DNA of 64,000 bases from Lumbricus terrestris (Eukaryota > Annelida > Clitellata > Crassiclitellata > Lumbricidae), in contig OX457042.1 of NCBI GenBank assembly GCA_949752735.1, forward strand, positions 36,390,368-36,454,367. The letters run 5' to 3'. The position numbers and the translations under genes are program-made. The stretch's first letter is position 1. Each line of letters starts with the position of its first letter. Below, piece by piece: positions 19,574 through 29,163 of this stretch. The notes beneath the pieces are model-generated. The model did not search any database, was not told the origin of the DNA, and saw only the letters and a program-made list of their open reading frames with translations.

Positions 19574-19740
19574 GGCGGGCCTAATTAACATAATGAGGTC
19601 AAGTGAAAATTTGGCGGCTTGCCATTGGTTGCTGTCCTCATAGTGGTACTCAAATCCACATGAATATTAATTAGGTCACGTGACAAAAATGCCGCTTTCC
19701 TATTGGTCGATGTCCGAACAGTGGTACTTAGCCAACTACT
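19546..19740 (-). repeat. Right terminal inverted repeat
   Basis: Complement of 10322-10516. It ends CCAACTACT and is followed by the duplicated target TAGATA. The inner E-box reads CACTTG rather than CACGTG as in the left copy. Confidence 0.95.
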
Positions 19741-19746
19741 TAGATA
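19741..19746. repeat. Right target-site duplication TAGATA
   Basis: Matches 10316-10321. Confidence 0.95.
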
Positions 19747-19910
19747 TCACTTCTGGCTTGGCCGACCAGGAGTGATCTAGCACTTAGGCCATTAGTGTTA
19801 AGCTACCGAACCCACTGATGTAAAGCCGACCTGCGTGTCGTGCTATAGTGGGCCGTGTTTCGTATAACATGTACTTGTAATCATTCTGCGGTGTGTCAGA
19901 TTGAGTGGTT
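19747..19910 (-). repeat. Dispersed repeat flanking the insertion
   Basis: It matches the complement of about 48925-49105, sharing CACTTCTGGCTTGGCCGACC and the stretch around GTAAAGCCGAYCTGCGTGTCG. A shorter relative is at about 51640-51925. The match starts within a few bases of the element's right end. Confidence 0.75.
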
Positions 19911-20581
19911 AAATGAAGATTATTATTAGAAGAATAAATCCGGGACTTACGTTTACCAATGCAATTGTATAGGCTATACCAAGAGCCTATAGCATATATG
20001 CATTATGCACCCGCTATTGCTGCCGTTATGTTTTTGCTGCCGTTGTTTTTTGCTATAATCGGTATCACTCCATGGTGTCATTGTTTGTAATTGTAAGCGC
20101 AATCGCTTAATTATATGGCGCCTCCAGAAAACCCAAAAGAGGTGTTCCCTTTCCATTCCCAGATCATCGTTGATAACGGTTAAGCACTCAGTGTTTCTAT
20201 ATAACTTTAGCATCTAGATCTACATAAAAGTGAATAATTAACGTTGCTGAACGTTAGTCGAGAATGAAATGATTGCAATTTTAGTTGAAGCAAATGAAAT
20301 AGATAGGCGGGATTAGTGATTAGTGATTATTGAATAGTGATTACTTACACAAACTTTGTACTCTTCGTGGACGTCTAGACCGGTTGGATTTAAAATTATG
20401 TGACCTTGTTCCTGACATGTAAATATAACACAATTTTATTATTTGCAAGATATTGTTCTGTTGCTTCGAGGGCTATTGCGAATCGACTCTGGGAATACTT
20501 ACTTGGCATCTAAGCATCAATACATATTAATGGAGTGTGTGGCACTCAAACAAATACTGGAGCTTGAGCTAGCCTAGGCTA
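19911..20581. other. Unassigned intron DNA
   Basis: Part of receptor intron 6; nothing recognisable. Confidence 0.4.
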
Positions 20582-20859
20582 CAGTGGCGGCGCTAGGGGG
20601 CTGGGGGGGGCTAAGCCCCTACAAGAGGCTCAGCCCCCCTAAAAATGGCCATCTGAATTATTTTACATTGAAATATCCACGATTTTCGGCTGACTAAAAA
20701 AAGGTCGTCAGAAATGTTGGCGGCGGAAATAGAAAATTTTCATGAGATTTTGGTCGATGACTAAAAAAAAAGGTCGTCAGAAATTTTGGCGGATGGAAAT
20801 GTCAAATTTTGCCGCGGGGCTTCAGCCCCCCCGAAACTGAAATCCTGGCGCCGCCACTG
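20582..20859. mobile_element. MITE, CAGTGGCGGCGC family
   Basis: Ends CAGTGGCGGCGCTAGG and CCTGGCGCCGCCACTG are inverted. The interior has GTCGTCAGAAATnTTGGCGG twice. It is the same family as 4056-4333 and 35160-35466. No clear target duplication at this copy. Confidence 0.75.
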
Positions 20860-21163
20860 TCGGAAACATGCCTATACCTGGCCTTGTATAGCCTACATAG
20901 CTAGAATCTTTTAGCGTTTTAGAAAGCAAGGGCAGTCGATCTCGGCGTCGTCCTTCACGCTGTAGCTGCAATGTAGTTTCATTGCAAGTTTATTGGGTGC
21001 AGCTACAGTTAGTGAGGTCACTTAGTGCGGCCAGTCGTTTAAACCCTGAGTGCGGTACTAGTTTAGTCAAATGTACTGAGTTAATCGCGTGCGGCATGGT
21101 TGGCAATGCCTGCTAGATTACGGTAGGTGACGAGTTGATACGTTTTCGAACGGCGATAATTGT
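20860..21163. other. Unassigned intron DNA
   Basis: Nothing recognisable. Confidence 0.35.
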
Positions 21164-22920
21164 GCCGGTGTAAAGGTTTCAAATTACCCCTCCTAAACAT
21201 TACCCCCGGTAACTTGAAACCGGTTTCAGATTACCCCCCCCCCCCCGGAAACTAGATTTGCATCAATCATCGCATTTATTGCACTAAAAAAATCAGAAAA
21301 ATCATCCCGCTTCTTGTTTTGGTCTAAAGATTTTCATCCGTCACTAGACCTGGGAGTCGACCCCAATAAGTCGACCCCAGTCGACTTGGTCATCCCAAGT
21401 CGGGTCGGGTCGATTCTGCCCACCGCAACTGACCCCAAGTCGAATTTTGTAGATAGAAGTCACTTGAAGTTGTTTTTACCTCAAGTCGACTTAAACCGAC
21501 TTGAGACACAAACATAGTTAAATTTGTCACTTCAAACCAATGATCGTGACAACATTTTAGCAACTTTTGTTGCCTATAGTGTGTTTACATGAATGAATGC
21601 TAAACAAAGACTTACTGATTATTTTACCGGTATACTATAAGCTATCGTGCAGACTGCCGTCTGCCGATCTATTCATATAATTTGTTATTCTATGCTAAAA
21701 CGTCACGCTTAGGCATGCCGCATGCACTTAATTAAAATGGTGAAACAAGATGTTACTAAACTATTAGCACGTGTGCTTATCAAGCAGATCAGTGAACTTC
21801 TAGTGGTCAGTGAATTCGGCGCAAAGAAAGTTGGATCTACAAGACCTATAATAATAAACCGATAGTTTGGCTCTACTTGGGTGTGCTGCATCTGCAGTTG
21901 TCTGCAGACGGAAAACTATTGTAGGGACAATTGGACAATGAAAGACTTCACTTTACTGCCAGTGAGTAGGCCTAGCAGCTGCAGTAGCCTGCTATAGGAT
22001 GATGCGCTTGCAATGCTGTTTGCTTAGTTGCGGAATGATGTTAGCGGCCAAATAACTATGAAAACAGAATTTACAAATTCAGTGCAACCAGGTCGTGGTC
22101 CCCATTTTATCTGAGACCTTGCGCGTTTAACAAATTTATTTAATATTAATATTAATAATAAAAATGATAATAATGAGTGTAATCTGAATAATCACACACA
22201 ATGGACAAGCTAAAACTCATAGGTCTAATATTTTACCGTAGCATTGTCCAGGCTACTAGATGGGCCAAAGCATCACAAAACTACTCAAACTGAAACACAG
22301 TCTGAAATGGGTTTAATAACACTTTAACAAATTCATGCATCAATTAAGCGTTGAGGTCTCATTACTCATTGGCAGGCCTAAATTAATTTAGCACTTGCAT
22401 GAAAAATTGGCTTGACTTCTTGCATTAGTAGCCGTATACACAGGTTAGACCTATAGGCTAATGACTATTACCATGTCAGAAGTCGACTTCAAGTCGGAAG
22501 TCGGTTGTTTTTCTGCCAAGTCGGGTCAAGTCGTTTTGACGCCGAGAAGTCGACTTCAAGTCGACCTCAAGTCACTTTAGGGCCAAGTGGGGGTCAGATT
22601 AGCTGACCAAAGTCACTCCCAGGTCTATCCGTCACCCCACTTCGTGGTTTGCTATCAATATTTTGATCCGAAAAAAATAATAGCCTCGAAGCCATTTTCT
22701 CCATGTAGGCCTAAACTTCAGCGTCGAATAGTATTTTAGTTACAGATGAAAATATTGATAACAAACCACAAAGTGGGATGACGGATGAAAATCTTCAGAC
22801 CAAAACAAGAAGCGGGATGAATTTTTTGATATTTTTAGTGCAATAAATACGATTATTGATGCAATTTGCAGTTTGCAGGGGGGTAATGTTTAGGAGGGGG
22901 TAATCTGAAACCTTTACACC
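21164..22920. mobile_element. Inverted-repeat DNA element interrupted by a hAT
   Basis: Left arm about 21164-21344 and right arm about 22636-22920 are diverged inverted copies. The ends share CCGGTGTAAAGGTTTCA, with C/G homopolymer runs and TTCTTGTTTTGGTCT inside. A second element is inserted near the left arm. No coding capacity. Confidence 0.7.
21345..22627. mobile_element. Nested non-autonomous hAT-like element, 8-bp TSD
   Basis: Ends TAGACCTGGGAGT and ACTCCCAGGTCTA are inverted. The flanks are a perfect 8-bp duplication TCCGTCAC (21337-21344 and 22628-22635). Both subterminal regions are packed with AAGTCGACTT-type motifs, like hAT transposase binding arrays. No intact transposase ORF. 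Confidence 0.88.
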
Positions 22921-23011
22921 GGGCCGTTCCAGCGTGCTAATTAGTAATGACCGGTTGTGCTCTGCGGAAGGGGAGGAGGAGATCGAAGGAGAATGGGGAA
23001 AAGAAGAAGAT

Positions 23012-23013
23012 GG

Positions 23014-23079
<66 letters not shown>

Positions 23080-23097
23080 TGCCTACCTAAAAAATAA

Positions 23098-23183
<86 letters not shown>

Positions 23184-23190
23184 TTAAAAA
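23012..23190. repeat. (TAA)n microsatellites
   Basis: Two arrays, about 23012-23079 and 23098-23184, separated by ATGCCTACCTAAAAAAT. Tyr-rich reading frames here are artefacts. Confidence 0.97.
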
Positions 23191-23397
23191 AGCTGGGCCG
23201 CCGCATGACAGAGGCAACGGGCGACCCTAGAGAAAGCATGCACCTGTTCCAGCGGTTGTCAATATGCACGCAGCGGTTCAATGTCGTTGCATTTAAAGGC
23301 ACATTTGAGCACGTTGGAGACGAGAACCTATAAAAAAGATTTTACTATTTATTGTTTTTAAAGCCTGAGGGATCATACATACCTCGGGGGGAAAAAA

Positions 23398-23482
23398 ATT
23401 AGAAGAAGAAGAAGAAGAAGAATAAGAATAATAAGAATAATAAGAATAATAAGAATAATAAGAATAAGAGGAAGAGGAGGAA

Positions 23483-23513
<31 letters not shown>

Positions 23514-23607
23514 AAGAAGAAGAAGAAGAAGAAGAAGAAGAAGAAGAAGAAGAAGAAGACGACGAGGAAGAGGAGAGGAAGAAGAAGACGACGAGGAAGA
23601 GGAAGAA

Positions 23608-23642
<35 letters not shown>

Positions 23643-23757
23643 AGAAGAAGAAGAAGAAGAAGAAGAAGAAGACGAAGAAGACGACGACGACGAGGAAGAG
23701 GAAGAAGAAGAAGAAGAAGACGACGAGGAAGAGGAAGAAGAAGAAGAAGAATACGAC
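23398..23757. repeat. (GAA)n / GAC-GAG purine tract
   Basis: About 360 bp of GAA with ATA, GAG and GAC variants on the plus strand. It begins some 25 bases inside the intron after the exon 6 donor. Long purine tracts can form triplex DNA. Ser- or Phe-rich frames are artefacts. Confidence 0.97.
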
Positions 23758-23781
23758 GACAACAATTAACGATCGACTTAC

Positions 23782-23987
23782 CGGACAAAGAGTTGGAATT
23801 CGTGTTCGTGTTAAGAAATATTTGATTCCGTCATGCCTACAACTATCGCTCTTCGTTGATAGCCAGACACTGTAAGTTGAGAAGTTGTAGTTGATCGGTG
23901 CTGGAATAAAATAGACGGAAACGGAACCGTTTCTAAGAACCGAAGCATCCATAGTCGCTTTCCACTTCCGACTGACCTTTCGTTGAG
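23782..23987 (-). CDS. IL-17 receptor-like exon 6 (ectodomain module 2)
   Basis: Acceptor TTATTTTCACAG and consensus donor CCG|GTAAGT. It encodes QRKVSRKWKATMDASVL, SVSVYFIPAPINYNFSTYSV and TRIPTLCP. These are a Trp strand, a V-x-F strand and a Y-x-V strand, as expected in the second fibronectin-III-like module. Immediately past the donor the intron turns into a long (GAA)n tract, so longer reading frames there are artefacts. Confidence 0.85.
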
Positions 23988-24179
23988 CTGTGAAAATAAA
24001 TTTCTACGATGTTTTATTTTCCAAGAGAAAATTAGGATGCGCATCTAGAACATGGGCGACGCCATATAGCATGCAGTTGACCAGCTATTCGTGCATGCAA
24101 CTGTAGGTTTCGAAAGTAGTGAGCAAACCTTTCCGCTAAGGTCTCATTAAAATTATCTTCCATTTGTAATAGGCCCACT

Positions 24180-24496
24180 CATGGGCGGAGTTTGGTTTCC
24201 TTTTGGGGGGGGGGGACAAAAAAACTTGGTCCAGAACGAGCGGCGCCGACAATATTTCTCGTGTCGGCCCAAAAATGTTGATGATTTTTTAGCCGTTAAG
24301 TTCAAATCTTATGAAAATTACTATACATATTTCCCGGCCGAAAAGTTGATCACCTTTTTACTCATTTGGTTGGAAGTTCTTCGGGGGGGCTAAGCCCGAA
24401 AAGATGCCATTTACACGGCAAACGGTAAAAAGCATGAATCTGGGACTTCTTGGGTGGGGAGCTTAGCTCCCTAGCTCCTGATAAACTTCGCCCATG
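24180..24496. mobile_element. MITE with 8-bp TSD
   Basis: Ends CATGGGCGGAGTTTGG and AAACTTCGCCCATG. Flanks GGCCCACT (24172-24179) and GGTCCACT (24497-24504), one mismatch. Related ends occur at 43996-44291. Confidence 0.8.
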
Positions 24497-24998
24497 GGTC
24501 CACTGTATTAAATTCGTGTCGATGTGTTAATTTTATAAAATACGGCATAACTGCATGGCCTATAGTCTACACTGTCTATGTTACTCATTAGCTATAGTGT
24601 CAGTGAACTGGGTAGGCTAAACAATATGCAATATAGAATCTAAGGTTATGTTAATGGAGACCTTGCCTCGATTTGTTGAGGTTCATACGTGAATACGTGT
24701 GCGAAGATAGGCACGGGGAGGAAGAGCAGAATGAGCAAGAGAAGGATGAAGAGAAGGAGAGGATGATGAAGAAGAAGATAACGAAAGAGGGGGAAGCGGA
24801 AGAGAAGATGGAATAGGAGGACAAGTGTAGGAGTATATGCTAACAAAAAAGAGTGAGAGGAAAAGAGGAGCAGGAAAAGGAGAAATAGAAAGAAAAAGAG
24901 CATATAGAGCGCATGAGGAGGAATAGGAGGAGACAGTCAAAGAAGACGAGAAGGAGTAAAAGGCGGAGGAAGGGGGCAATCTGGTCAATTTTACTAAC
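24497..24998. other. Receptor intron 5 with GA-rich stretch
   Basis: 24697-24975 is degenerate purine-rich (GAAGAGA-type) DNA. No gene was seen. Confidence 0.6.
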
Positions 24999-25125
24999 CA
25001 AAAGGATCAGAGCAATTGACTGAAACGGTTTGTGTGACAAAATTTTGAAGATTTGTCGGCAAGCTGTAAATTGTAGCGCTATAGCTAACACCAGGTATCG
25101 CCCGACATTCGTATTCAAACATCGC
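24999..25125 (-). CDS. IL-17 receptor-like exon 5 (end of module 1)
   Basis: Acceptor ATCCATGCAG and donor TTTG|GTTAGT. It reads MFEYECRAIPGV, then SYSATIYSLPTN and NCSDPF. A Tyr-x-Cys strand, a P-G-x-x-Y-x-x-x-x-x-x-L-P motif and a closing Asn-Cys are typical of IL-17 receptor ectodomains. It starts in phase 0 and ends with one base. Confidence 0.85.
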
Positions 25126-25406
25126 CTGCATGGATAAAGACCACATTTCACGCAATTTAGTAAAATATTTTACAGTAGGAATTCAACCACATTCGCTGCA
25201 ACGATTCCAGACAACCAAAGTTGCTGGTAAGCTCGCCTTCAAGATACTTCATATGTTATATGGACATTGTCTGAAACATGACGATATTACAGACGAAAAA
25301 TGCATTCGTATATATGGCTACTAGTCGACATGCGTGAGACGAATAGATCTTCTGTGTGTCTGACAATTGAGATCTTCTGGAATTTTGGGTACTTACCCTC
25401 TCCCGG

Positions 25407-25553
25407 CATAGGCGCAACCACCCTATGGGACCCACGGGACGTGTCCCCCCAACTTTTGAGTGATCCCCTAACTTTATTATTATGGTCCCTCCCAACTTTT
25501 AGGACGTGATTCATTTGGCCCCCCCCAACTTTTAGGACGTGATTGCACCTATG
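25407..25553. mobile_element. MITE with 8-bp TSD in receptor intron 4
   Basis: Ends CATAGGCGCAACC and GATTGCACCTATG, with perfect duplication TCTCCCGG (25399-25406, 25554-25561). An inverted-orientation relative is at 51693-51846. Confidence 0.88.
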
Positions 25554-26037
25554 TCTCCCGGAAATATTCACTGTAGGATGGTGGGCATTGCATGTGACTA
25601 GGCTATGTCAAGGTCACGATGCGTTAACATAGACTGGACTGTCTGGACACAAGTCTCAGAATAGCCTTAAGGTTAAGCTGTCTATTCCATTCTCTTTGAT
25701 TGTGGTTTGGTGTCAGGTCGGGAGCGCCTCTGAGGAGTTCTCTCGAAGTGGCGCTATAGAAATGTACGATTACAATTACAATCACAATTACAATTATTCA
25801 ATGATTTCCTATTTGAAAAACATAGGCCTAAGCTAATATATAAAAAAATTCCTTGCAGTTCAACCTTTGTGCAATGAGACTTTAGGCCAATTGCTGAATA
25901 ATTTTCACCTCTTCAGGAAGGAGTTTCGCGCATGTACATGTAGGCCTATGCATAAAATCCTATAGGCCTACGTGCATATATTTGCAACTTATAGGCATAG
26001 TAACACGAAGTAGGCCTAGAATGAATTATTTACTTAC
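25554..26037. other. Rest of receptor intron 4
   Basis: Contains a LINE/SINE tail fragment at about 25727-25770 (GGGAGCGCCTCTGAGGAG, GGCGCTATAGAAAT). Otherwise unassigned. Confidence 0.5.
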
Positions 26038-26147
26038 ATCATTCAGCAGTTTATTTTCTACCACGAATATTCGGACTTTTTGACGATTCTTGTTATTGTA
26101 GATGAAAGAAATGTTCAAGACAAAACCGTTTAGACTCTTCGTAGAAT
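26038..26147 (-). CDS. IL-17 receptor-like exon 4 (ectodomain module 1)
   Basis: Acceptor CTGTCTTTTCAG and near-perfect donor GAT|GTAAGT. It encodes STKSLNGFVLNISFIYNN, then RQKVRIFVVENKLL. This corresponds to the L-x-G-x-x-L-x-x strand of IL-17R domain 1. The alternative upstream AG at 26176 would break the phase with exon 3, so 26147 was chosen as exon start. Confidence 0.8.
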
Positions 26148-26257
26148 CTGAAAAGACAGTAAATTTTGGCATCAGCTATATTATAAGGAACAACAAATGG
26201 CAGAAGATGAGAAGATGTGGCAAAAGCATAAGCATAGAATCTGCAAGAACTACCTTT

Positions 26258-26259
<2 letters not shown>

Positions 26260-26334
<75 letters not shown>

Positions 26335-26483
26335 ATCTGTGTGTGTGTCAGTGTCTGTGTGTATTTGCGTGTGCGTATATATTCGCTCGCGCGTGCATGG
26401 AAGCCTATGTGTGCCACTCTCTTCCGGCATGAATCTTAAGTCGGCAAAAGAAACTACATTTACTTTTATCTCTTGCAGCAATT

Positions 26484-26534
<51 letters not shown>
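26260..26534. repeat. (GT)n and (TA)n microsatellites
   Basis: (GT)n at about 26260-26331 and (TA)n at about 26486-26534, both in receptor intron 3. A LINE-tail-like piece follows at about 26535-26570. Confidence 0.95.
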
Positions 26535-26535
<1 letters not shown>

Positions 26536-26739
26536 CCCCTTCAAGGTTGGCTACTCAGCAGCGCTCTCAGTCCAACCTTCTGGAAAACCAACTCTTTCTA
26601 GCTGCGCAGAAGTGTTTACAACTGCATACATCCGTTTAGAACTGCACATTTTCTCAATAACTGCACGTTTTAAAGACTCTGGGATGTAGGCCTATAGGCT
26701 ACCACTCCCACCGTCCAATTTTTTCCCACACTGTAATGG

Positions 26740-27590
26740 TAGCATTTTAGTTGTAATTTCAATGAAAATAATTAATTTCTCACAATTTCGTTGCAGAAAC
26801 ACACGATCTACCACTTAAATAAAATAATGTCCTCTCCTCATTGTTTAATTTTTTAGAATTTCCGTGCTGCAATGGAAGGCCTAGGCTTTTAAGCTGTCAT
26901 CTTTGTAAAATTGCTCATTTTTTCCCAATGCTGGTAGTCAAACATTGCAGTTTAAGACTTCAAAGTGTGGCCTCCAAACTGCTTACAATTTTGGGGATTT
27001 TTTCACTGTAGCCGTTGCTTTTTAAGCTGCCATCTCAACAAAGTTACTCATTATTTCAGTGCGCAGATACGTAGTCTATAGCTTCAATAAATCCCCCCCT
27101 CATTGTTTAAACATAAGTTTTTGCGCGCTCTTATAGTAGCATATTAAGCTGTCATCTCAACAAAATTTCTCGTAATTTCATTGCAGAAAAATATGGTTTA
27201 AGACTTCAAAAAGTATCCTCCCATTTATTTAGATTTTTTAAATTTCTGAAATGGCAGCATTGTAAAGCTGTCAGATTAATGAAATTGCTCATTTTTCAAT
27301 GTTGATATATATATAGTCATGGTTTAAGATTTCAATGTCGCCTTCCAATTTTTGCCTTCAATTTTAGAGATTTTCACACTGTAGGCTAGGTCAGAGCCGT
27401 AGCTTGTTAAGCTGTCATCTTATCAAAAGTAGACCCCTATTCATAATTTCAATGCTCAGAGACGAGGTCTAAGACTTTAATAAATGTCTCCTCCCGTTGT
27501 TTAAACGTCTTTATTTGCACACTGCGCAATAGTGGCATTTTAAGCTGTCATCTCAATAAAAAAATCCCCATAATTTCATTGCTGAACCTC
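26740..27590. repeat. Diverged tandem repeat, period about 150 bp
   Basis: About six degenerate units share the order TTAAGCTGTCATCTCAACAA, then a TTTCATTGCAGA-like segment, TTTAAGACTTCAA and a CTCCT-TTTA stretch. Old by divergence; in receptor intron 3. Confidence 0.7.
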
Positions 27591-27591
27591 A

Positions 27592-27686
27592 CAGAAAAAA
27601 CTCACCGGATTTGCAAAAATTGCGAGGGTCACCTTTTTAGCCCTGGGGTGCACAAGCACCCCTGAGAATCCCTGGTTGCGCCACTG
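27592..27686 (-). mobile_element. Truncated MITE (CAGTGGCGCAACCAGG family)
   Basis: Matches one end of the element at 59214-59426. Its intact end lies against the exon 3 remnant. Confidence 0.7.
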
Positions 27687-27718
27687 ATCGTCGTGTTTTC
27701 CAAACAACGAAAATAAGT
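27687..27718 (-). pseudogene. Remnant duplicate of receptor exon 3
   Basis: After an acceptor-like CCAGTTTCAG, the sequence reads in the exon 3 phase LFSLFGKHDD, close to exon 3's LLSLFGKHED. A MITE then cuts it off. A tandemly duplicated exon, broken, is the simplest reading. Confidence 0.65.
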
Positions 27719-27739
27719 CTGAAACTGGATTGGTCACAT

Positions 27740-27960
27740 ACTGTGAGGATACACCTTTTGAGGGAAATACTAGAGGGCAGAATGGAGGGACGTAAAGGAC
27801 GAGGAAGACCTGCATGGGCAGAAGCTTCTAGACTGGATGATGCGGGAGGGATAGCAACAGCTAAAAGAGGAGGATCAACAACGAGAAGAGTGGCGCCATC
27901 GGACGTACGAACCTGACAACTGGCAGAGAATTAACAACATGATGTGATGGGATCATGGGT
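27740..27960 (+). pseudogene. LINE reverse transcriptase end fragment
   Basis: Broken frames resemble an RT C-terminus (KRGRPAWAEA-like, then an R-E-E-W motif). Frameshifts and stops are present; low-information remnant. Confidence 0.5.
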
Positions 27961-28079
27961 GCAGGAAACGACGGATTATGGAATTACAGATGCAATAAGG
28001 CCTGCACATAAATTATAGCTCGGCACTCGCCAACAACTTGCAAAACTTAACATAGAAGCCTTAACTCTTGAGTTTCCTG

Positions 28080-28757
28080 GGACCACTGTTCGGGCCTTGG
28101 TTTCACATTGGACCGGGAGCTGACGTTCTCGAAACACATAAATCTACTTTGTCGTGATTGCTACTACCAACTAGCCTGCGTCAACTTAGGATAGTATCTC
28201 GATCTCTGACCCCTACTGCGGCTGCCACTCTTGTTCATTCCTTTGTGGTCTCTCGCCTCGACTATTGCAGTGCCCTCTATGTCGGGCTCCCGGCGATCCG
28301 GATTGGGTGACTTGACCGGGTTCTGCGCACGTACAGTTGCACGTCTTATTGGTCGCATTCATAAATTCGATCAAGTCAAGGAGTACATGCGGAATGTCCT
28401 CCACTGGTTTCCAAATACACAGCGGATCAATTATAGGGTTTCTGCACTAGTCTCGCGCTGCATGGAGGGTCTTGCTCCCAAGTACCTACAAGAACTCTGC
28501 TGTCCCACCTCTGGTGTCCACCGGCGATCTGACCTCCGATCAGCTGATTAAGCTGAACTCTTGACCCCTCGTTCTCGAACTGCTATAATGCAGCGACGCT
28601 CTTTCTCAGTGGCTGGCCCTAGAACCTGGAATGGGCTCCCTGTTACTCTCCGCCTGGTGCCTATAGAGGTCACTATGTTTCCTTCTCACTTAAAAACTGC
28701 CTTATTTAGCCGTTGTTGGACTGGGAGTGCTTCTGAGTAAATTACCTTGAAGGTGCG
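28080..28757 (+). pseudogene. Degenerate CR1/L2-like LINE 3' end
   Basis: Frame-shifted reverse transcriptase C-terminus: SRLDYCSALYVGLP, then LHWFPNTQRINYRVSALV-like, LAPKYLQELC and MQRRSFSVAGPRTWNGLPVT. It ends in the tail GGGAGTGCTTCTGAGTAA, then GGTGCGCTATA and a (TAA)n run. This is the best copy of the LINE whose tail the local SINEs carry. Inactive. Confidence 0.8.
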
Positions 28758-28875
28758 CTATAGCCTATAAAAAGTCAATAATAATAATAATAATAATAAT
28801 AATAGGCTATAGGTTTAGACTATAAAATTATATTTATGCTGTTCTGAAAAGGCAATTGCAAAGAGATGCTTATAC

Positions 28876-29019
28876 TTTTATCGAGAGGCATCTTCCATCT
28901 GAATTTCAGAGTTGGTATGCTCGGTGAGTCATCTTGAGATTTATTATAATTTACGCCAATTGAAAAGTTGTTTGGCGATTCCGGAAGATCTTCGTGCTTT
29001 CCGAACAACGAAAGTAGAT
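28876..29019 (-). CDS. IL-17 receptor-like exon 3 (ectodomain module 1)
   Basis: Acceptor TGTTCATAG and donor AAA|GTATAAG. It encodes LLSLFGKHEDLPESP, then PTLKFRWKMPLDK. A Trp strand followed by P-x-D is typical of domain 1 in IL-17 receptors (compare W-x-x-P-D-A-S in the family). It ends in phase 1 and joins exon 4 cleanly. A diverged partial copy of its first 32 bases lies at 27687-27718. Confidence 0.75.
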
Positions 29020-29163
29020 CTATGAACAGAATGACATTTAGCTTAAACAAAATATAGTTTATCAGGTCACTTTCACAATGCATCTAGGCTACTCGAGTAA
29101 CTGCACGAATGGATGTTGATAACTTTACGTCATAAATAGGCCTAGCTATAATTATAGGCTACA

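Larger units (their letters stand above)
10322..19740 (+). mobile_element. Short Maverick/Polinton-like element without PolB
   Basis: A complete 9419-bp element with inverted ends starting AGTAGTTGGCTAAGTACC and a perfect 6-bp TSD. All ten credible ORFs (10953-17912) are intact and on the plus strand. They include an A32/FtsK-HerA ATPase, a retroviral-type integrase and an adenain-like cysteine protease, the core of Maverick/Polinton virus-like elements. Canonical members are about 15-20 kb and encode protein-primed DNA polymerase B; none is present here. Intact ORFs and near-identical ends argue for a young, perhaps still mobile copy. It sits antisense in the intron between exons 6 and 7 of the receptor gene. 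Confidence 0.93.

Noticed and set aside
10322..19740. Hidden PolB gene in the element
   Set aside because: No D-x-D/YxDTDS-like polymerase motif or ORF of suitable size was seen in any frame; remaining gaps are too small.
23293..23788. Poly-Ser/Phe/Leu ORFs
   Set aside because: Translations of (GAA)n; only the part beyond the exon 6 donor (23782-23952) is coding.
26102..26544. Plus-strand ORF with (GT)n
   Set aside because: It is antisense to receptor exon 4 and mostly microsatellite.
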